From: Erythrobacter sp. CCH5-A1
Lineage (GTDB): Bacteria; Pseudomonadota; Alphaproteobacteria; Sphingomonadales; Sphingomonadaceae
Direction of reading: 5' to 3'
DNA length: 17,093 bases
Assembly (NCBI RefSeq): GCF_001557115.1
Contig: NZ_LSKQ01000030.1
Location: 1 to 17,093, forward strand
A program made the position numbers and the translations under genes. Below the pieces are notes generated by a model that was not told where the DNA came from, ran no database searches, and saw only the letters and a list, made by a program, of their open reading frames with translations. Positions 6,568-14,917 of the stretch are shown here, piece by piece (position 1 is the first letter of the stretch; each line of letters starts with the position of its first letter).

Positions 6568-8043
6568 ATGGACCCTGCGATTCTCTCGATCATTGCTCTG
6601 CTTGCCGGCGCTGCGCTCGGCTGGTTCTTCGCCTCGCGCCCGCTGGCGGATTTGCGCGCGCGGCTCGCGGCGACCGAGGCGGCGGGGGCCGAGGGGGAGG
6701 CGAAATTCGCCCGCGCCATTGCCGAACTGGGCGAGGCACGGATTGAGGTCGCCGGGCTGAAGGAGCGCGCCGCGCAGGCCGATGGCCTGCTCGCGCGGCT
6801 CGATAGCGTGCAGGCCGACCGTGCGGCGCTGGCCGAAAAGCTGGCGGCGCTGGAGAGCGCCGCGGCCGAACGCGAAAAAGCCTTTGCCGAACAGAAATCC
6901 GCGCTGCTCGCCGCGCAGGACTCGCTCAGGAAGGAGTTCGAGAACGCCGGCAGCCGGGTGCTCGAACAGGCGCAGAAGGCGTTCCTCGAACGGGCCGATG
7001 CGCGCTTTCAGGAAAGCGAGAAGACTAGTGCCGAGCGCCTCAAATCGCTGCTTGCCCCAGTGGACCAGCGGCTGCGCAGCTATGAAGAGCAAGTCCAGCT
7101 GCTCGAGAAGCAGCGGGTTGACGCATTCGGGCAGTTGCTTGGCCAGATCGATGCGTTGCGCGTGGGGCAGGAAGCGGTCCGGGTCGAGGCCCTGCGGCTC
7201 GGAAACTCGCTGCGCAACGCCCCGAAGGCGCGCGGGCGCTGGGGTGAGCAGCAATTGCAGAATGTGCTCGAACAGTGCGGACTGACCGAGCACACCGATT
7301 TCGTCACCGAGCATTCGATTGACACGGATGATGGTCGGCTGCGGCCGGACGCGATCGTGCGGATCCCCGGCAACAAGCAATTGGTTATCGACGCCAAGGT
7401 TTCCCTCAACGCCTATCAGGATGCCTTCGAGGCGGAGGACGAAGAAGCCCGCAAGGCCTATCTCGACGCGCATTCCGCCTCGATGCGCAACCACATCCAG
7501 ACACTCGGAACGAAGAGCTACCAGTCGCAGTTCGACAACGCGCCGGATTACGTGATCATGTTCGTGCCGGGCGAGCATTTCATTGCCGCAGCGCTTGAGC
7601 ACGATTCGACGCTCTGGGACTTCGCATTCAAGAACAAAGTACTTCTCGCGAGCCCGACGAACCTCGTCGCGATTGCGCGAACCATCGCCCAGGTTTGGCA
7701 ACAAGAAGGGCTCGCGCGCGAGGCCCGCGAGATCGGCAAGCTCGCCGCGACCCTGTATGACAGTCTGGCTAAGACGCAGGACGACCTCATGAAGACTGGC
7801 GTGCACCTTGGTCGGGCCGTCAATTCGTTCAACGATTTCGCGCGCACTTATGAGGGCAACGTCATGAGCAGAGCGCGGCGGCTGACAGAAAAGCACATCC
7901 AGATCGGCAAGCGCGAAATCAGCGATGAGGTGCCCCTCGTCGAAGTTTCGCCCCGATTCTCGAAGGCCGATGCCGAGGATGTTGTAGCGCTCGAAGCGCC
8001 TGATATGGAAGGCGAAAGCGAAAAGCGCGACGCGGCGGAGTAG
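6568..8043 (+). CDS. rmuC: DNA recombination protein RmuC homologue
   Basis: RmuC limits certain DNA rearrangements and has a nuclease-like (PD-(D/E)XK-related) C-terminal domain; its exact biochemistry is poorly defined. Over its 491 residues there are: an N-terminal membrane anchor (about 4-21, ILSIIALLAGAALGWFF); a long Ala/Glu/Arg/Leu-rich coiled coil (about 25-190); then the conserved RmuC domain with ARGRWGEQQLQNVLEQCGL, the RPDAIVRIPGNKQLVIDAKVS stretch holding the nuclease-type core, PDYVIMFVPGEHF, and LLASPTNLVAIARTIAQVW. The C-terminal roughly 40 residues are acidic and variable. The ATG at 6568 gives the membrane anchor. A DUF3291 gene follows 5 bp after the stop. Confidence 0.95.
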   Translation: MDPAILSIIALLAGAALGWFFASRPLADLRARLAATEAAGAEGEAKFARAIAELGEARIEVAGLKERAAQADGLLARLDSVQADRAALAEKLAALESAAAEREKAFAEQKSALLAAQDSLRKEFENAGSRVLEQAQKAFLERADARFQESEKTSAERLKSLLAPVDQRLRSYEEQVQLLEKQRVDAFGQLLGQIDALRVGQEAVRVEALRLGNSLRNAPKARGRWGEQQLQNVLEQCGLTEHTDFVTEHSIDTDDGRLRPDAIVRIPGNKQLVIDAKVSLNAYQDAFEAEDEEARKAYLDAHSASMRNHIQTLGTKSYQSQFDNAPDYVIMFVPGEHFIAAALEHDSTLWDFAFKNKVLLASPTNLVAIARTIAQVWQQEGLAREAREIGKLAATLYDSLAKTQDDLMKTGVHLGRAVNSFNDFARTYEGNVMSRARRLTEKHIQIGKREISDEVPLVEVSPRFSKADAEDVVALEAPDMEGESEKRDAAE

Positions 8044-8048
8044 GGCGA

Positions 8049-8564
8049 ATGGGTGACGGCGCACAGGGCTGGCAGCTGGCGCAGATCAACATCGGCAAGC
8101 TGATCGCGCCCGTGGGCGATCCCCGCGTGCAGCCCTTCTTCGACGCACTCGACAAGGTGAACGCCATCGCCGATGCCTCGCCCGGCTTTGTCTGGCGGCT
8201 GCAATCAGAGAGCGGCACCGCCACCGATATCGAAGTTGCCCCGGACCCGCTGCTGATCGTCAACATGTCGGTCTGGGAGGACGCGACAAGCCTGTTCGAT
8301 TTCGTCTACCGATCGGCCCACACGCCGGAAATGGCGCGGCGGCGCGAATATTTTCACCGTTTCGAGAGCACCTATCAGGCCCTGTGGTGGGTGCCCGAAG
8401 GCCACCGCCCGAGCATCGACGAGGGCCTCTCGCGTCTGTGGATGCTCGACCGCTACGGCCCGACCCCGCAGGCCTTCACCTTCAAGGCGCGCTTTCCCCA
8501 CTCGGGCGAGGGGACGCCGCCGGTCGACATGAAGCCCGATCCCTGGTGCATCGGCAACGCGTGA
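8049..8564 (+). CDS. DUF3291 domain protein
   Basis: A 171-residue soluble protein that I assign to the DUF3291 family (related to alpha/beta dimeric monooxygenase-like folds) by memory of its pattern: an N-terminal WQLAQINIGKLIAPVGDPRV, then the KVNAIADASPGFVWRLQ stretch, IVNMSVWEDATSLFDFVY, and WWVPEGHRPSIDEGLSRL, ending in AFTFKARFP. Its biochemical role is unknown. The ATG lies 5 bp after the rmuC stop, with AGGGCGA just upstream as a weak ribosome-binding site, and the downstream lipoprotein gene starts within 10 bp of its stop. The three genes 6568-9315 therefore look like one operon. Confidence 0.85.
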   Translation: MGDGAQGWQLAQINIGKLIAPVGDPRVQPFFDALDKVNAIADASPGFVWRLQSESGTATDIEVAPDPLLIVNMSVWEDATSLFDFVYRSAHTPEMARRREYFHRFESTYQALWWVPEGHRPSIDEGLSRLWMLDRYGPTPQAFTFKARFPHSGEGTPPVDMKPDPWCIGNA

Positions 8565-8571
8565 GGTGGCG

Positions 8572-9315
8572 ATGAAGCCCGGCCTTGCAGCACCGGTGCT
8601 TGCCGCAATCGCCCTGCTGGCGGGTTGCGGTGCGGATCCGGCGTCCGAACCGGCGCCATCCCCCTTGGCGTCACCGGGCGGGGAGGGGGGCACTGCCACG
8701 GTACCGACACCTGAAGCCGCCGCCTCTGTCGTTCCGGTCCTCAATGCGAAGGGTTACCCCCCGCGCGACGATTGTTCCGCCCTGCCCGGCTGGACCGAGT
8801 TCCGCGCGAAGCTGCAAACCGCCGTCAAGCAGCGCGATGCCGATGCGCTGGCAGCGCTGAGCGATCCCGGGATCGAGCTCGATTACGGCGGCGGCGCGGG
8901 CGTTAGGGAATTGCGGCGGCGGCTCGATGACCAGGAATACAAGCTGTGGGACGAGATCGACGCGCTGCTCCCGCTCGGCTGCGGGTTCAAGGAAGGGAAT
9001 GCCTTCCTTCCCTGGGTGTTCTGGAACGATCCGGACAACGCCGATCCCTACACGGCGATGCTGGTGCTGGGCAGCGCAGTTCCGGCCCGCACCAAGCCGG
9101 AGGCGTCGGCCCCGGTAATCGGGACGCTCGACTGGGCCTTTGTCGATTTCGCTGATGACGCCGATCCGGCTGCGAACTTCACCCGGGTGAAGCTGCCCGG
9201 CGGCGCCATTGGATATGTTGAGAGCCGCAAGCTGCGCAGCCTTATCGACTATCGCCTGATCGCGGAGCGCGGCAAGCAGGGCTGGCGGATCACCGCGCTG
9301 ATCGCGGGCGATTAG
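8572..9315 (+). CDS. Putative lipoprotein with a C-terminal SH3-like region
   Basis: A 247-residue secreted protein of unknown function. The signal is a basic Lys2, a hydrophobic stretch (about 5-17) and the lipobox LAGC with Cys19. A low-complexity Pro/Ala/Ser/Gly linker (about 21-55) follows. The globular part has two regions: about 60-150 (LPGWTEFRAKLQTAVKQRDA, reminiscent of small domains of secreted proteins) and about 160-247, where ARTKPEASAPVIGTLDWAFV, TRVKLPGGAIGYVESRKLR and GWRITALIAGD resemble a bacterial SH3-like domain. The ATG at 8572 is chosen over an in-frame GTG at 8566 because GAGGTGG (8563-8569) is well placed as its ribosome-binding site. The stop overlaps the convergent methyltransferase stop by 3 bp. 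Confidence 0.8.
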   Translation: MKPGLAAPVLAAIALLAGCGADPASEPAPSPLASPGGEGGTATVPTPEAAASVVPVLNAKGYPPRDDCSALPGWTEFRAKLQTAVKQRDADALAALSDPGIELDYGGGAGVRELRRRLDDQEYKLWDEIDALLPLGCGFKEGNAFLPWVFWNDPDNADPYTAMLVLGSAVPARTKPEASAPVIGTLDWAFVDFADDADPAANFTRVKLPGGAIGYVESRKLRSLIDYRLIAERGKQGWRITALIAGD

Positions 9316-10109
9316 TCGCCCAACGCCGCCAGCACTTCGTAAGCCAGCACCGCGCCCGCCACGGCGGCATTCAAGGAATCCGCGCGGCCCTTCATGGGCA
9401 TGGTGACGCGCAGGTCGCAGGCCATCTCGTAGTCTTCGGGCAGCCCTTGCGATTCGTTGCCCACAAGAATGAAGCAAGGCGCGGCATAGGGCGCCCCGCG
9501 ATAGGGCACGGCGTCGCGGAGCGAGGCGGCGACCAGCTGGCCCTCTCCCGCCCGCAGCCATCCGACAAAATCCTCCCACCGCGCCTGCGCCAGCCCCACG
9601 GTGAAGACCGCGCCCATGCTGGCGCGCACGGCTTCGGCGCTGAAGGGATCGGCGCAGTCGTCGATCAGGATCAGACCGCCTGCGCCGACCGCGTCGCAAG
9701 TGCGCAGCATCGTGCCGAGGTTGCCCGGATCGCGCAATGCCTGCGCGGCGAGCCAGATCGGCGCCGCATTGCGGTCGAGCGTCGCCAGCCCCGTGTCCCA
9801 CTCGTCGAACACCCCTGCGACGGCTTGCGCGTTCTCCTTGCCAGTGATCTTGGAGAGGATGTCCGGTGTGGTCGCGATCACCTCGCCGCCTGCCGCCATG
9901 ACGTCGGCCTCAAGCCGCGCCAGCAGCGGATGTTCGCGCCCTTCGGCCATCACCAGCGTTTGCGGCACGCGGCCCGAGGCGCGCGCGTCCTCGAGCAGGC
10001 GCAACCCCTCGACCAGGAACTGCCCTGCGCGCTTCCTGTGCTTCTTGTCGCGCAAGGAGCGCAGGTATTTGACCGTCGGATTGGAAAAGCCGGTGATGTG
10101 CTTGCGCAT
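9312..10109 (-). CDS. SpoU/TrmH-family RNA 2'-O-methyltransferase
   Basis: Methylates a ribose 2'-OH in rRNA or tRNA with S-adenosylmethionine; the exact target is not predictable here. Of the 265 residues, the N-terminal part (about 1-105) is a substrate-binding domain of the L30e-like type (KKHRKRAGQFLVEGLRLLED). The C-terminal SPOUT knot has motif 1 RDPGNLGTMLRTCDAVGAGG (about 126-145), motif 2 FILVGNESQGL (213-222) and motif 3 MPMKGRADSLNAAVAGAVL (237-255). The arrangement resembles TsnR/RlmB-like enzymes. It lies 33 bp downstream of the HPr gene on the same strand and may be co-transcribed. It converges on the 8572-9315 lipoprotein gene with overlapping stop codons. Confidence 0.92.
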   Translation of the reverse strand: MRKHITGFSNPTVKYLRSLRDKKHRKRAGQFLVEGLRLLEDARASGRVPQTLVMAEGREHPLLARLEADVMAAGGEVIATTPDILSKITGKENAQAVAGVFDEWDTGLATLDRNAAPIWLAAQALRDPGNLGTMLRTCDAVGAGGLILIDDCADPFSAEAVRASMGAVFTVGLAQARWEDFVGWLRAGEGQLVAASLRDAVPYRGAPYAAPCFILVGNESQGLPEDYEMACDLRVTMPMKGRADSLNAAVAGAVLAYEVLAALGD

Positions 10110-10142
10110 GGCGAGCCGCCTAGGCCAACGCGGGCGCTGGCA

Positions 10143-10421
10143 CTAGTCCTCGCCGAAGCCGTCGGCGATCAGCGCGATCAGTTCGGCGAGCACCGCGTCG
10201 GCATTCTCACCTTCCACCGCCACTTCGACCGTATCGCCCTTGGCCGCGCCGAGCATCATCAGCCCGAGGATCGAGCCGCCCGCCGCGCTGTGCGGGGCTT
10301 TCGAAACCGTCACCTTGACCCCATCGGGCAGCGCGGCGACCGCGCCGACGAACTTCGCGCTCGCCCGGGCGTGCAGGCCCCGGCGGTTGACGATGGTGAC
10401 GCTCTGCCGTGCTTCCCCCAC
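10143..10421 (-). CDS. HPr-family phosphocarrier protein
   Basis: A small PTS phosphocarrier that accepts phosphate from Enzyme I at a histidine and passes it to EIIA. The 92 residues show the active site RRGLHARASAKFV with His17, and the regulatory-serine region GGSILGLMML with Ser50 at the position corresponding to Ser46, the target of HPr kinase. With hprK in the same cluster, this supports a regulatory rather than sugar-transport role; no sugar permease (EIIC) is nearby. The start is GTG (10421-10419), 11 bp after the EIIA stop. A later ATG would lose the first beta strand. Alphaproteobacterial equivalents are called ptsH or npr. Confidence 0.95.
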   Translation of the reverse strand: MGEARQSVTIVNRRGLHARASAKFVGAVAALPDGVKVTVSKAPHSAAGGSILGLMMLGAAKGDTVEVAVEGENADAVLAELIALIADGFGED

Positions 10422-10432
10422 GCGCTTCGTCC

Positions 10433-10861
10433 CTAGGCCTTGGCCCGCGCCGGGGGAGCGGCGTCCGCGCCCAGCAATTCGCTGGCGATGGTGATGTAGT
10501 TGCGCCCCGCCATCTGCGCGGCGTGGACCGCGGCGGTGACGTCCATCGCCTTGCGCGCGCCCGCCAGGCGGATCAGCATCGGCAGGTTGATTCCCGCGAT
10601 CACCTCGACGTGCCCGGCATCGAGCAGCGAGATCGCGAGGTTCGACGGCGTGCCGCCGAACAGGTCTGTGAGGATGATGACGCCCTTGCCGGTGTCGACC
10701 TGCTGGATCGCGTCGGCGATGTCGGCGCGGCGCTGCTCCATATCGTCATTGGGGCCGATGCACACCGTTCGAATCGCGTCCTGCGGGCCGACGACGTGCT
10801 CCATCGCCTCGACGAATTGGTCCGCGAGGCGGCCGTGGGTTACCAGGATCAAGCCGATCAT
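10433..10861 (-). CDS. PTS EIIA component, mannose (Man) family
   Basis: Receives phosphate from HPr on His9 (LILVTHGRLADQF); the second active-site loop LTDLFGGTPSN (64-74) is intact. The 142 residues are the stand-alone EIIA(Man) domain, without EIIB or membrane components in the window. As in other alphaproteobacteria it is therefore probably a regulatory phosphoacceptor, not part of a sugar importer. The last 10-12 residues (Ala/Pro-rich) are a variable tail. The ATG at 10859-10861 gives the canonical beta strand. It lies 105 bp after the rapZ stop and 11 bp before HPr. Confidence 0.94.
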   Translation of the reverse strand: MIGLILVTHGRLADQFVEAMEHVVGPQDAIRTVCIGPNDDMEQRRADIADAIQQVDTGKGVIILTDLFGGTPSNLAISLLDAGHVEVIAGINLPMLIRLAGARKAMDVTAAVHAAQMAGRNYITIASELLGADAAPPARAKA

Positions 10862-10966
10862 GTGCGAAAATGGGTCCGTTAACTGCCCGCCCGTGGCAGG
10901 GCCTTACGCGTTTCTACCTTAACCGGCAATGTGTGTTGCATTGCGGGGTCTGCTGCCGAGCAACCC
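10862..10966 (-). promoter_or_regulatory. Spacer between rapZ and the EIIA gene, possible internal promoter
   Basis: This is the only sizeable gap in the cluster (105 bp). On the minus strand a small inverted repeat, GCAATG ... CATTGC (10944-10926), is followed by TTGCCG, 17 bp and TAAGGC, a weak promoter-like pair that would drive EIIA-HPr separately. The -10 match is poor, so this remains a suggestion. Confidence 0.25.
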
Positions 10967-11896
10967 CTATCGCCGGTCGCCTTCCAAGGCATCGGCTGCG
11001 CGCGAGCCCAGGTTGCGGTGCCGCACAGTGGGCGAAAATCCCGCGCCGCGCAAGGCCTCGGCCATGGTCTCGGCGGTATAGACCGAGCGATGTCTCCCGC
11101 CGGTACAGCCGAAGGCGATGTGGACATAGGGCTTGCCTTGCGCGGCATAGCGCGGGAGCAGCAGCAGGAGGAGGTCGCGGATGCGGGCGAAGGCCTCGGC
11201 AAAGGCGGGATCTTTCTCGATATGCGCGCCCACGGCGGCGTCCTGTCCGGTCTGCTCCTTCAGGCCCGGCACCCAGTGCGGATTGTCGAGGAAGCGCATG
11301 TCGAACACGAGGTCGGCGAGCGGGGGCATCCCGCGGGCAAAGCCGAAGCTCGAAATGGTGAGGGTGAGCGCAGCCTCGGCCTCGGACGGGGCGAAAAGCT
11401 CTCGCATCCGGGTCTGCAGGTCGTTGCTGCTCATCGCCGAGGTGTCGATCAGCACCTCGGCCCAGCGCCGCAATGGCTCGAGCAGTTCGCGCTCGGCGGC
11501 GATGCCTTCGAGGACCGGGCGGCCATCGGCCATCGGGTGGCGGCGGCGGGTCTCGTTGAAGCGGCGTTCGAGCTCGCCGCCCGCGCAGTCGAGGAACAGC
11601 GAAGTGAGCGCGAGGTCGGGGCGCGCGCTCAGGTCTTTCACCAGCGCGATGATGTCTGCGGGCACGAAGCCGCGGGTGCGCGAATCGAAGCCGATCGCGA
11701 GCGGGCCGCGGGTCTCGTCGGCCATTGTGACAAGGCGCTTGAGCATCCGCACGGGGAAGTTGTCGATGGTTTCCCAGCCAAGGTCTTCCAGAACGTCGAG
11801 CGCGGTCGATTTGCCCGCCCCGGCCAGCCCGGTGACCAGCAGCAGCTGGCGCTTGTCGGAGGCCTCGGGGGCGGTCGGATCTGCGGTGGCGGTCAT
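10967..11896 (-). CDS. rapZ: RapZ-family nucleotide-binding protein (RNase adapter)
   Basis: In E. coli RapZ guides RNase E to the sRNA GlmZ and so tunes amino-sugar synthesis; the role in alphaproteobacteria is less clear. The 309 residues have an N-terminal P-loop domain with Walker A GLAGAGKST (23-31) and ETIDNFP just after. A Walker-B-like LTSLFLDCAGGELERRFNETRR region follows, and the C-terminal domain ends with the conserved HIAFGCTGGRHRSVYTAE signature. The ATG at 11896-11894 overlaps the hprK stop by 4 bp (ATGA); an upstream in-frame ATG (11926) would overlap hprK by 34 bp and is less likely. A position next to hprK and PTS genes is typical of the family (yvcJ/yhbJ). Confidence 0.95.
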   Translation of the reverse strand: MTATADPTAPEASDKRQLLLVTGLAGAGKSTALDVLEDLGWETIDNFPVRMLKRLVTMADETRGPLAIGFDSRTRGFVPADIIALVKDLSARPDLALTSLFLDCAGGELERRFNETRRRHPMADGRPVLEGIAAERELLEPLRRWAEVLIDTSAMSSNDLQTRMRELFAPSEAEAALTLTISSFGFARGMPPLADLVFDMRFLDNPHWVPGLKEQTGQDAAVGAHIEKDPAFAEAFARIRDLLLLLLPRYAAQGKPYVHIAFGCTGGRHRSVYTAETMAEALRGAGFSPTVRHRNLGSRAADALEGDRR

Positions 11897-12369
11897 CGCG
11901 TGCAGTCTGGCGTCTCGGCGCGGCAAAGGGAAGAGCCTGAGAACGCGAGGCCGTGCAGCCGCAGCGCCCAGAGCGCGCGCGCGGCGGGGACGATGGTGCC
12001 GGGATCGAAGGCAAGCACGGGAACCGCGATCCCGGCGATCACGCGCGTCGGCAGCGGGGTTTCGGGCAGGCGAGCGGGGGGCGGGCCGCCGAGGGCGAGG
12101 ATCAGCGCGACCGGGGCGGGCGGAGCGAGTTCGAGGCGCACCAGACCCACGCCGCGCACCTCGATCAGTCCGGCGATATTGGGCGGGGGGCTGGCGATCA
12201 GCCGGTCGCCATCGGCTGCGATCGTCACCGCGTCATCGCCGATCAGCCCCGCATTTTGCTCGATCAGCGCCAGTGCGAGGCTCGATTTGCCGCTGCCCGG
12301 CGGGCCTTCGATCAGCAGCGCCCGGCCTTCGACCACGACCGCGCTCGCCTGATGGACCAGCGCGGTCAT
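11893..12369 (-). CDS. hprK: HPr kinase/phosphorylase, short alphaproteobacterial form
   Basis: Phosphorylates (and dephosphorylates) HPr on the regulatory serine. Only the C-terminal catalytic domain is present: 158 residues instead of the roughly 310 of Firmicutes, the normal alphaproteobacterial arrangement. Walker A is GPPGSGKSS (22-30), the acidic pair is in LIGDDAV (42-48), and the HprK signature appears as IEVRGVGLVRLEL (69-81). The ATG overlaps the chvG stop by 4 bp and the stop overlaps the rapZ start by 4 bp, so it is embedded in a translationally coupled series. Its expected substrate, HPr with Ser50, is encoded downstream in the same cluster. The C-terminus is less conserved. Confidence 0.94.
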   Translation of the reverse strand: MTALVHQASAVVVEGRALLIEGPPGSGKSSLALALIEQNAGLIGDDAVTIAADGDRLIASPPPNIAGLIEVRGVGLVRLELAPPAPVALILALGGPPPARLPETPLPTRVIAGIAVPVLAFDPGTIVPAARALWALRLHGLAFSGSSLCRAETPDCTR

Positions 12370-13940
12370 GGCGCGCCGGGCAGGGTCAGGCGCAGGCAGG
12401 CGCCGCTGGCGCCGTCGGAGCGGGCGTCGGCGATCAGCGAGCCGTCGTGCGCTTCGGCAATGGCGCGCCCGATCGCGAGGCCGAGGCCGGAGTGGTTGCC
12501 GAAGCTCTCGCCCTCGGGCCGGTCGGAATGGAAACGCCGGAACACCGCCTCGCGCGCTTCGGCGGGAATGCCGGGGCCCTCGTCGGTGACTTCGGTGACG
12601 ACCATCCGCCCCGCCGGGCGCAGGGTGACGCGCACCGTGCCGCCCTCGGGCGAGAAGGACACCGCGTTGTCGATCAGGTTCTCGGCCACGCGTTCGAGCT
12701 GGGTCGGCACGCCCATCACCCGGAGGCGCGCGCCCGGCGGCACCCGCGCGTCGAGTTCGAGCCGGCGCCCGCCGTTCATCCCCCGGTTCTCGCGGCTGGC
12801 GATGAGGTTGGCGAAGAGTTCGGCGAGGTCGACACGTTCCAGCGTAGCGCGGCTGATCTCGGCATCGACCCGGCTGGCGGCGGAGATTTCGGTGACGAGG
12901 CGGTCGATCCGGCGCACATCGTGGGCGGCGATCTGGGTGAGTTCGGCGCGCAGTGCGGGGTCTTCGACGCGCGGCAGGGTGTCGATCGCATTGCGCAAGG
13001 AGGCGAGCGGGTTCTTGATCTCGTGCGCGACGTCGGCGGCGAAGCTGTCGACCGCGTCGATGCGGCCGCGCAGGGCGGCAGTCATGTCCGAGACCGCGCG
13101 GGCGAGGAGGCCGATCTCGTCGCTCCTCTGCGGCAGGCGCGGCACCTCGACCTCGCGGTCCCGCCCCTGTTTCACGCGCACGGCAGCGCGCGCGAGCAGG
13201 CGCAGCGGCGTGACGATGGTGCGCGCGAGGAACAGCGAGAGTGTGGCCGAGGCTGCCATAACCAGCAGCATCGCGAGGAACAGCGTGGTGCGCGCGGCGC
13301 GCACGCTTTCGGTGATGTCGACCGCGTTCCGCACCGTCAGCAGCGTTGCGCCCTGGAGTCCCACGGGGACAGCCGCGGTGATGACGGGGGTGCCGTCCTG
13401 CCAATCGTAGAGCCTGACCTGCGACAGCCCCAATTCGCGCGCGCGGGCGAGTTCGGGCCAGGCATTGGCCTGCTGCGCGTCGGGCTCGACATAGTCCTGC
13501 ACCGGCTCGGCCGAAACGATGGTGTCGACCGTGCGGTCGAGCCAGACCGAGAAGCGCTGCTCCCAGTCGTCGTCCGAGGTGTCGTTGAAGCGGAAGGCGG
13601 GTTCGGCGAGCGCGAAGCTGTCGGCGGTGAGCTGGCCCTTGGCATCGAAGGTGCGCAGCCGCATGCGCTGCTCCTTGCCGATCTGCACCAGCAGCGCCTC
13701 CTGCCGCTCGCGGCTCGCGCCTGCCAGCGCCTCGGCGGTGATCTGCGCCTCGATCCGGGCGAGCTTGAAGCGCTCGTTGATGAGCTGGGTGCGGTAGCTG
13801 TCGAGATAGAACAGCCCGCCGCCCAGGATCAGCAGGGGGAGGATGTTCACCGCCAGAATCCGCCCCGTCAGCGCAAAGCGGCCGGTGGCGCTCAGCTGCT
13901 CGCTGCCTCCGTTGCCGGAGGAGCCCTTGCGGTCAGCCAT
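12366..13940 (-). CDS. chvG: Sensor histidine kinase ChvG
   Basis: The membrane sensor of the ChvG/ChvI system, which in other alphaproteobacteria responds to acid or cell-envelope stress. The 524 residues contain, in order: TM1 (about 28-46), a periplasmic sensor domain (about 47-218), TM2 (about 220-240), HAMP (about 241-292), an H-box [17 protein letters not shown] with phosphoacceptor His306, the N-box [15 protein letters not shown] (about 420-434), G1 DEGPGIP (about 454-460) and G2 [13 protein letters not shown] (about 483-495). The ATG at 13938-13940 is chosen because it overlaps the chvI stop by 8 bp; the in-frame upstream start (13982) would overlap chvI by 50 bp. It is the second gene of the cluster. 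Confidence 0.95.
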   Translation of the reverse strand: MADRKGSSGNGGSEQLSATGRFALTGRILAVNILPLLILGGGLFYLDSYRTQLINERFKLARIEAQITAEALAGASRERQEALLVQIGKEQRMRLRTFDAKGQLTADSFALAEPAFRFNDTSDDDWEQRFSVWLDRTVDTIVSAEPVQDYVEPDAQQANAWPELARARELGLSQVRLYDWQDGTPVITAAVPVGLQGATLLTVRNAVDITESVRAARTTLFLAMLLVMAASATLSLFLARTIVTPLRLLARAAVRVKQGRDREVEVPRLPQRSDEIGLLARAVSDMTAALRGRIDAVDSFAADVAHEIKNPLASLRNAIDTLPRVEDPALRAELTQIAAHDVRRIDRLVTEISAASRVDAEISRATLERVDLAELFANLIASRENRGMNGGRRLELDARVPPGARLRVMGVPTQLERVAENLIDNAVSFSPEGGTVRVTLRPAGRMVVTEVTDEGPGIPAEAREAVFRRFHSDRPEGESFGNHSGLGLAIGRAIAEAHDGSLIADARSDGASGACLRLTLPGAP

Positions 13941-14712
13941 CGGTGAAGCTGTAGCCAGCGCCGTAGAGCGTATCGATTGCATCGAAGCCCTGATCGACGA
14001 GCTTGAACTTGCGGCGCATCCGCTTGATGTGGCTGTCGACCGTGCGGTCGTCGACGAAGACGTCGTCGGGGTAGGCCGCGTCCATCAGCTGGTTGCGGCT
14101 CTTGATCACCCCGGGGCGGATCGCGAGCGCCTCGAGGATCAGAAATTCGGTCACGGTGAGGCTGACCGCCTGCCCGTCCCACGTTACCTGATGGCGCGCC
14201 GGGTCCATGAACAGCCGCCCGCGGGTGAGCGTGGCGGGCGCGGGATCGGGCGAGGCAGCCGGCGCGGTGTCGGTGCCCGGCGGCTCGGCCCTGCGCAGGA
14301 TCGCGCGGATGCGGGCGATCAGCAGGCGCAGGGAGAAGGGCTTGGCGATGTAATCGTCCGCCCCCAGTTCGAGCCCCGCCTCCTCGTCGCTCTCGTCATC
14401 CTTGCTGGTGAGGAAGATGACAGGGAGAGCGGAATTCTCGCGCAGCCGGCGCAGCAGCTCCATCCCGTCCATCTTGGGCATCTTGATGTCGAAGACGGCC
14501 AAGTCGGGCGGATTGTCGAGCAGCGCCTTCAGCGCGGTCTCGCCGTCGGTGTAGAGCCGGGTCGCAAAGCCTTCGGCCTGCAATGCGATCGAGACCGTGG
14601 TGAGGATGTTGCGGTCATCGTCGACCAGCGCGATCTGAAGCTTGCGCGCTTCGCCGCCCGCCTGTTCGGGCGGCAGGCCGGCAGCATCGGCGGCGTCCCT
14701 GTCCCTCGCCAT
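13933..14712 (-). CDS. chvI: OmpR-family response regulator ChvI
   Basis: Partner of ChvG; controls transcription. The receiver domain begins about residue 25 ([20 protein letters not shown]) and has the acidic pair in VDDD, the phosphorylated Asp in [14 protein letters not shown], then LTSKDDE and Lys in [10 protein letters not shown] linker rich in Pro/Ala/Thr follows, then a winged-helix DNA-binding domain with [17 protein letters not shown] and the [15 protein letters not shown] recognition helix region. Alternative in-frame ATGs at 14745 and 14757 exist. I chose 14712 (259 residues) because the codons upstream have low third-position GC unlike the gene body. The position opposite pckA matches rhizobial genomes. 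Confidence 0.95.
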   Translation of the reverse strand: MARDRDAADAAGLPPEQAGGEARKLQIALVDDDRNILTTVSIALQAEGFATRLYTDGETALKALLDNPPDLAVFDIKMPKMDGMELLRRLRENSALPVIFLTSKDDESDEEAGLELGADDYIAKPFSLRLLIARIRAILRRAEPPGTDTAPAASPDPAPATLTRGRLFMDPARHQVTWDGQAVSLTVTEFLILEALAIRPGVIKSRNQLMDAAYPDDVFVDDRTVDSHIKRMRRKFKLVDQGFDAIDTLYGAGYSFTDG

Positions 14713-14738
14713 TATCCGTGGATATCCCGCGCGTTCAT
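14712..14738 (-). other. Possible 8-codon leader ORF coupled to chvI by TAATG
   Basis: On the minus strand an ATG at 14738-14736 opens an out-of-frame mini-ORF (MNARDIHG) whose TAA shares its last base with the chvI ATG (TAATG). Just upstream, TTGCAG, a 17-bp spacer and TACCCA could place a transcript start at or near this ATG. The promoter match is weak and such short ORFs arise by chance, so this is tentative. It also depends on the 14712 start being correct. Confidence 0.2.
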
Positions 14739-14839
14739 GACCCATGGGTAGCGCCATCGCGGCGAGGCTGCAACGCCTCTGCCGCCGGTCGCGAAAGCCG
14801 CGCTTTGGCGCTTGTCACAATTGCTATGCCGCACCCGGT

Positions 14840-14868
14840 TTGACGCTCGCGCCCTGCCGATTTATGGC
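14840..14868 (+). promoter_or_regulatory. Putative pckA promoter
   Basis: TTGACG (14840-14845; 5/6 to the -35 consensus), 17-bp spacer, TATGGC (14863-14868; TAT matches the -10 start). A transcript from about 14875 would have a 5' leader of about 168 nt that includes the palindrome at 14918-14929. Confidence 0.4.
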
Positions 14869-14917
14869 GCTGGTCAGGGATCGGACAAGTTGGTGCAGCG
14901 GCGCTACGCCCGATGTT

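Noticed and set aside
6532..8064. 510-codon minus-strand open frame over rmuC
   Set aside because: Antisense shadow; rmuC has clear family motifs on the other strand.
11181..13946. 921-codon plus-strand open frame
   Set aside because: Antisense shadow of chvG, hprK and rapZ; Arg/Ala-rich composition from GC-rich codons, no domain, no ribosome-binding site.
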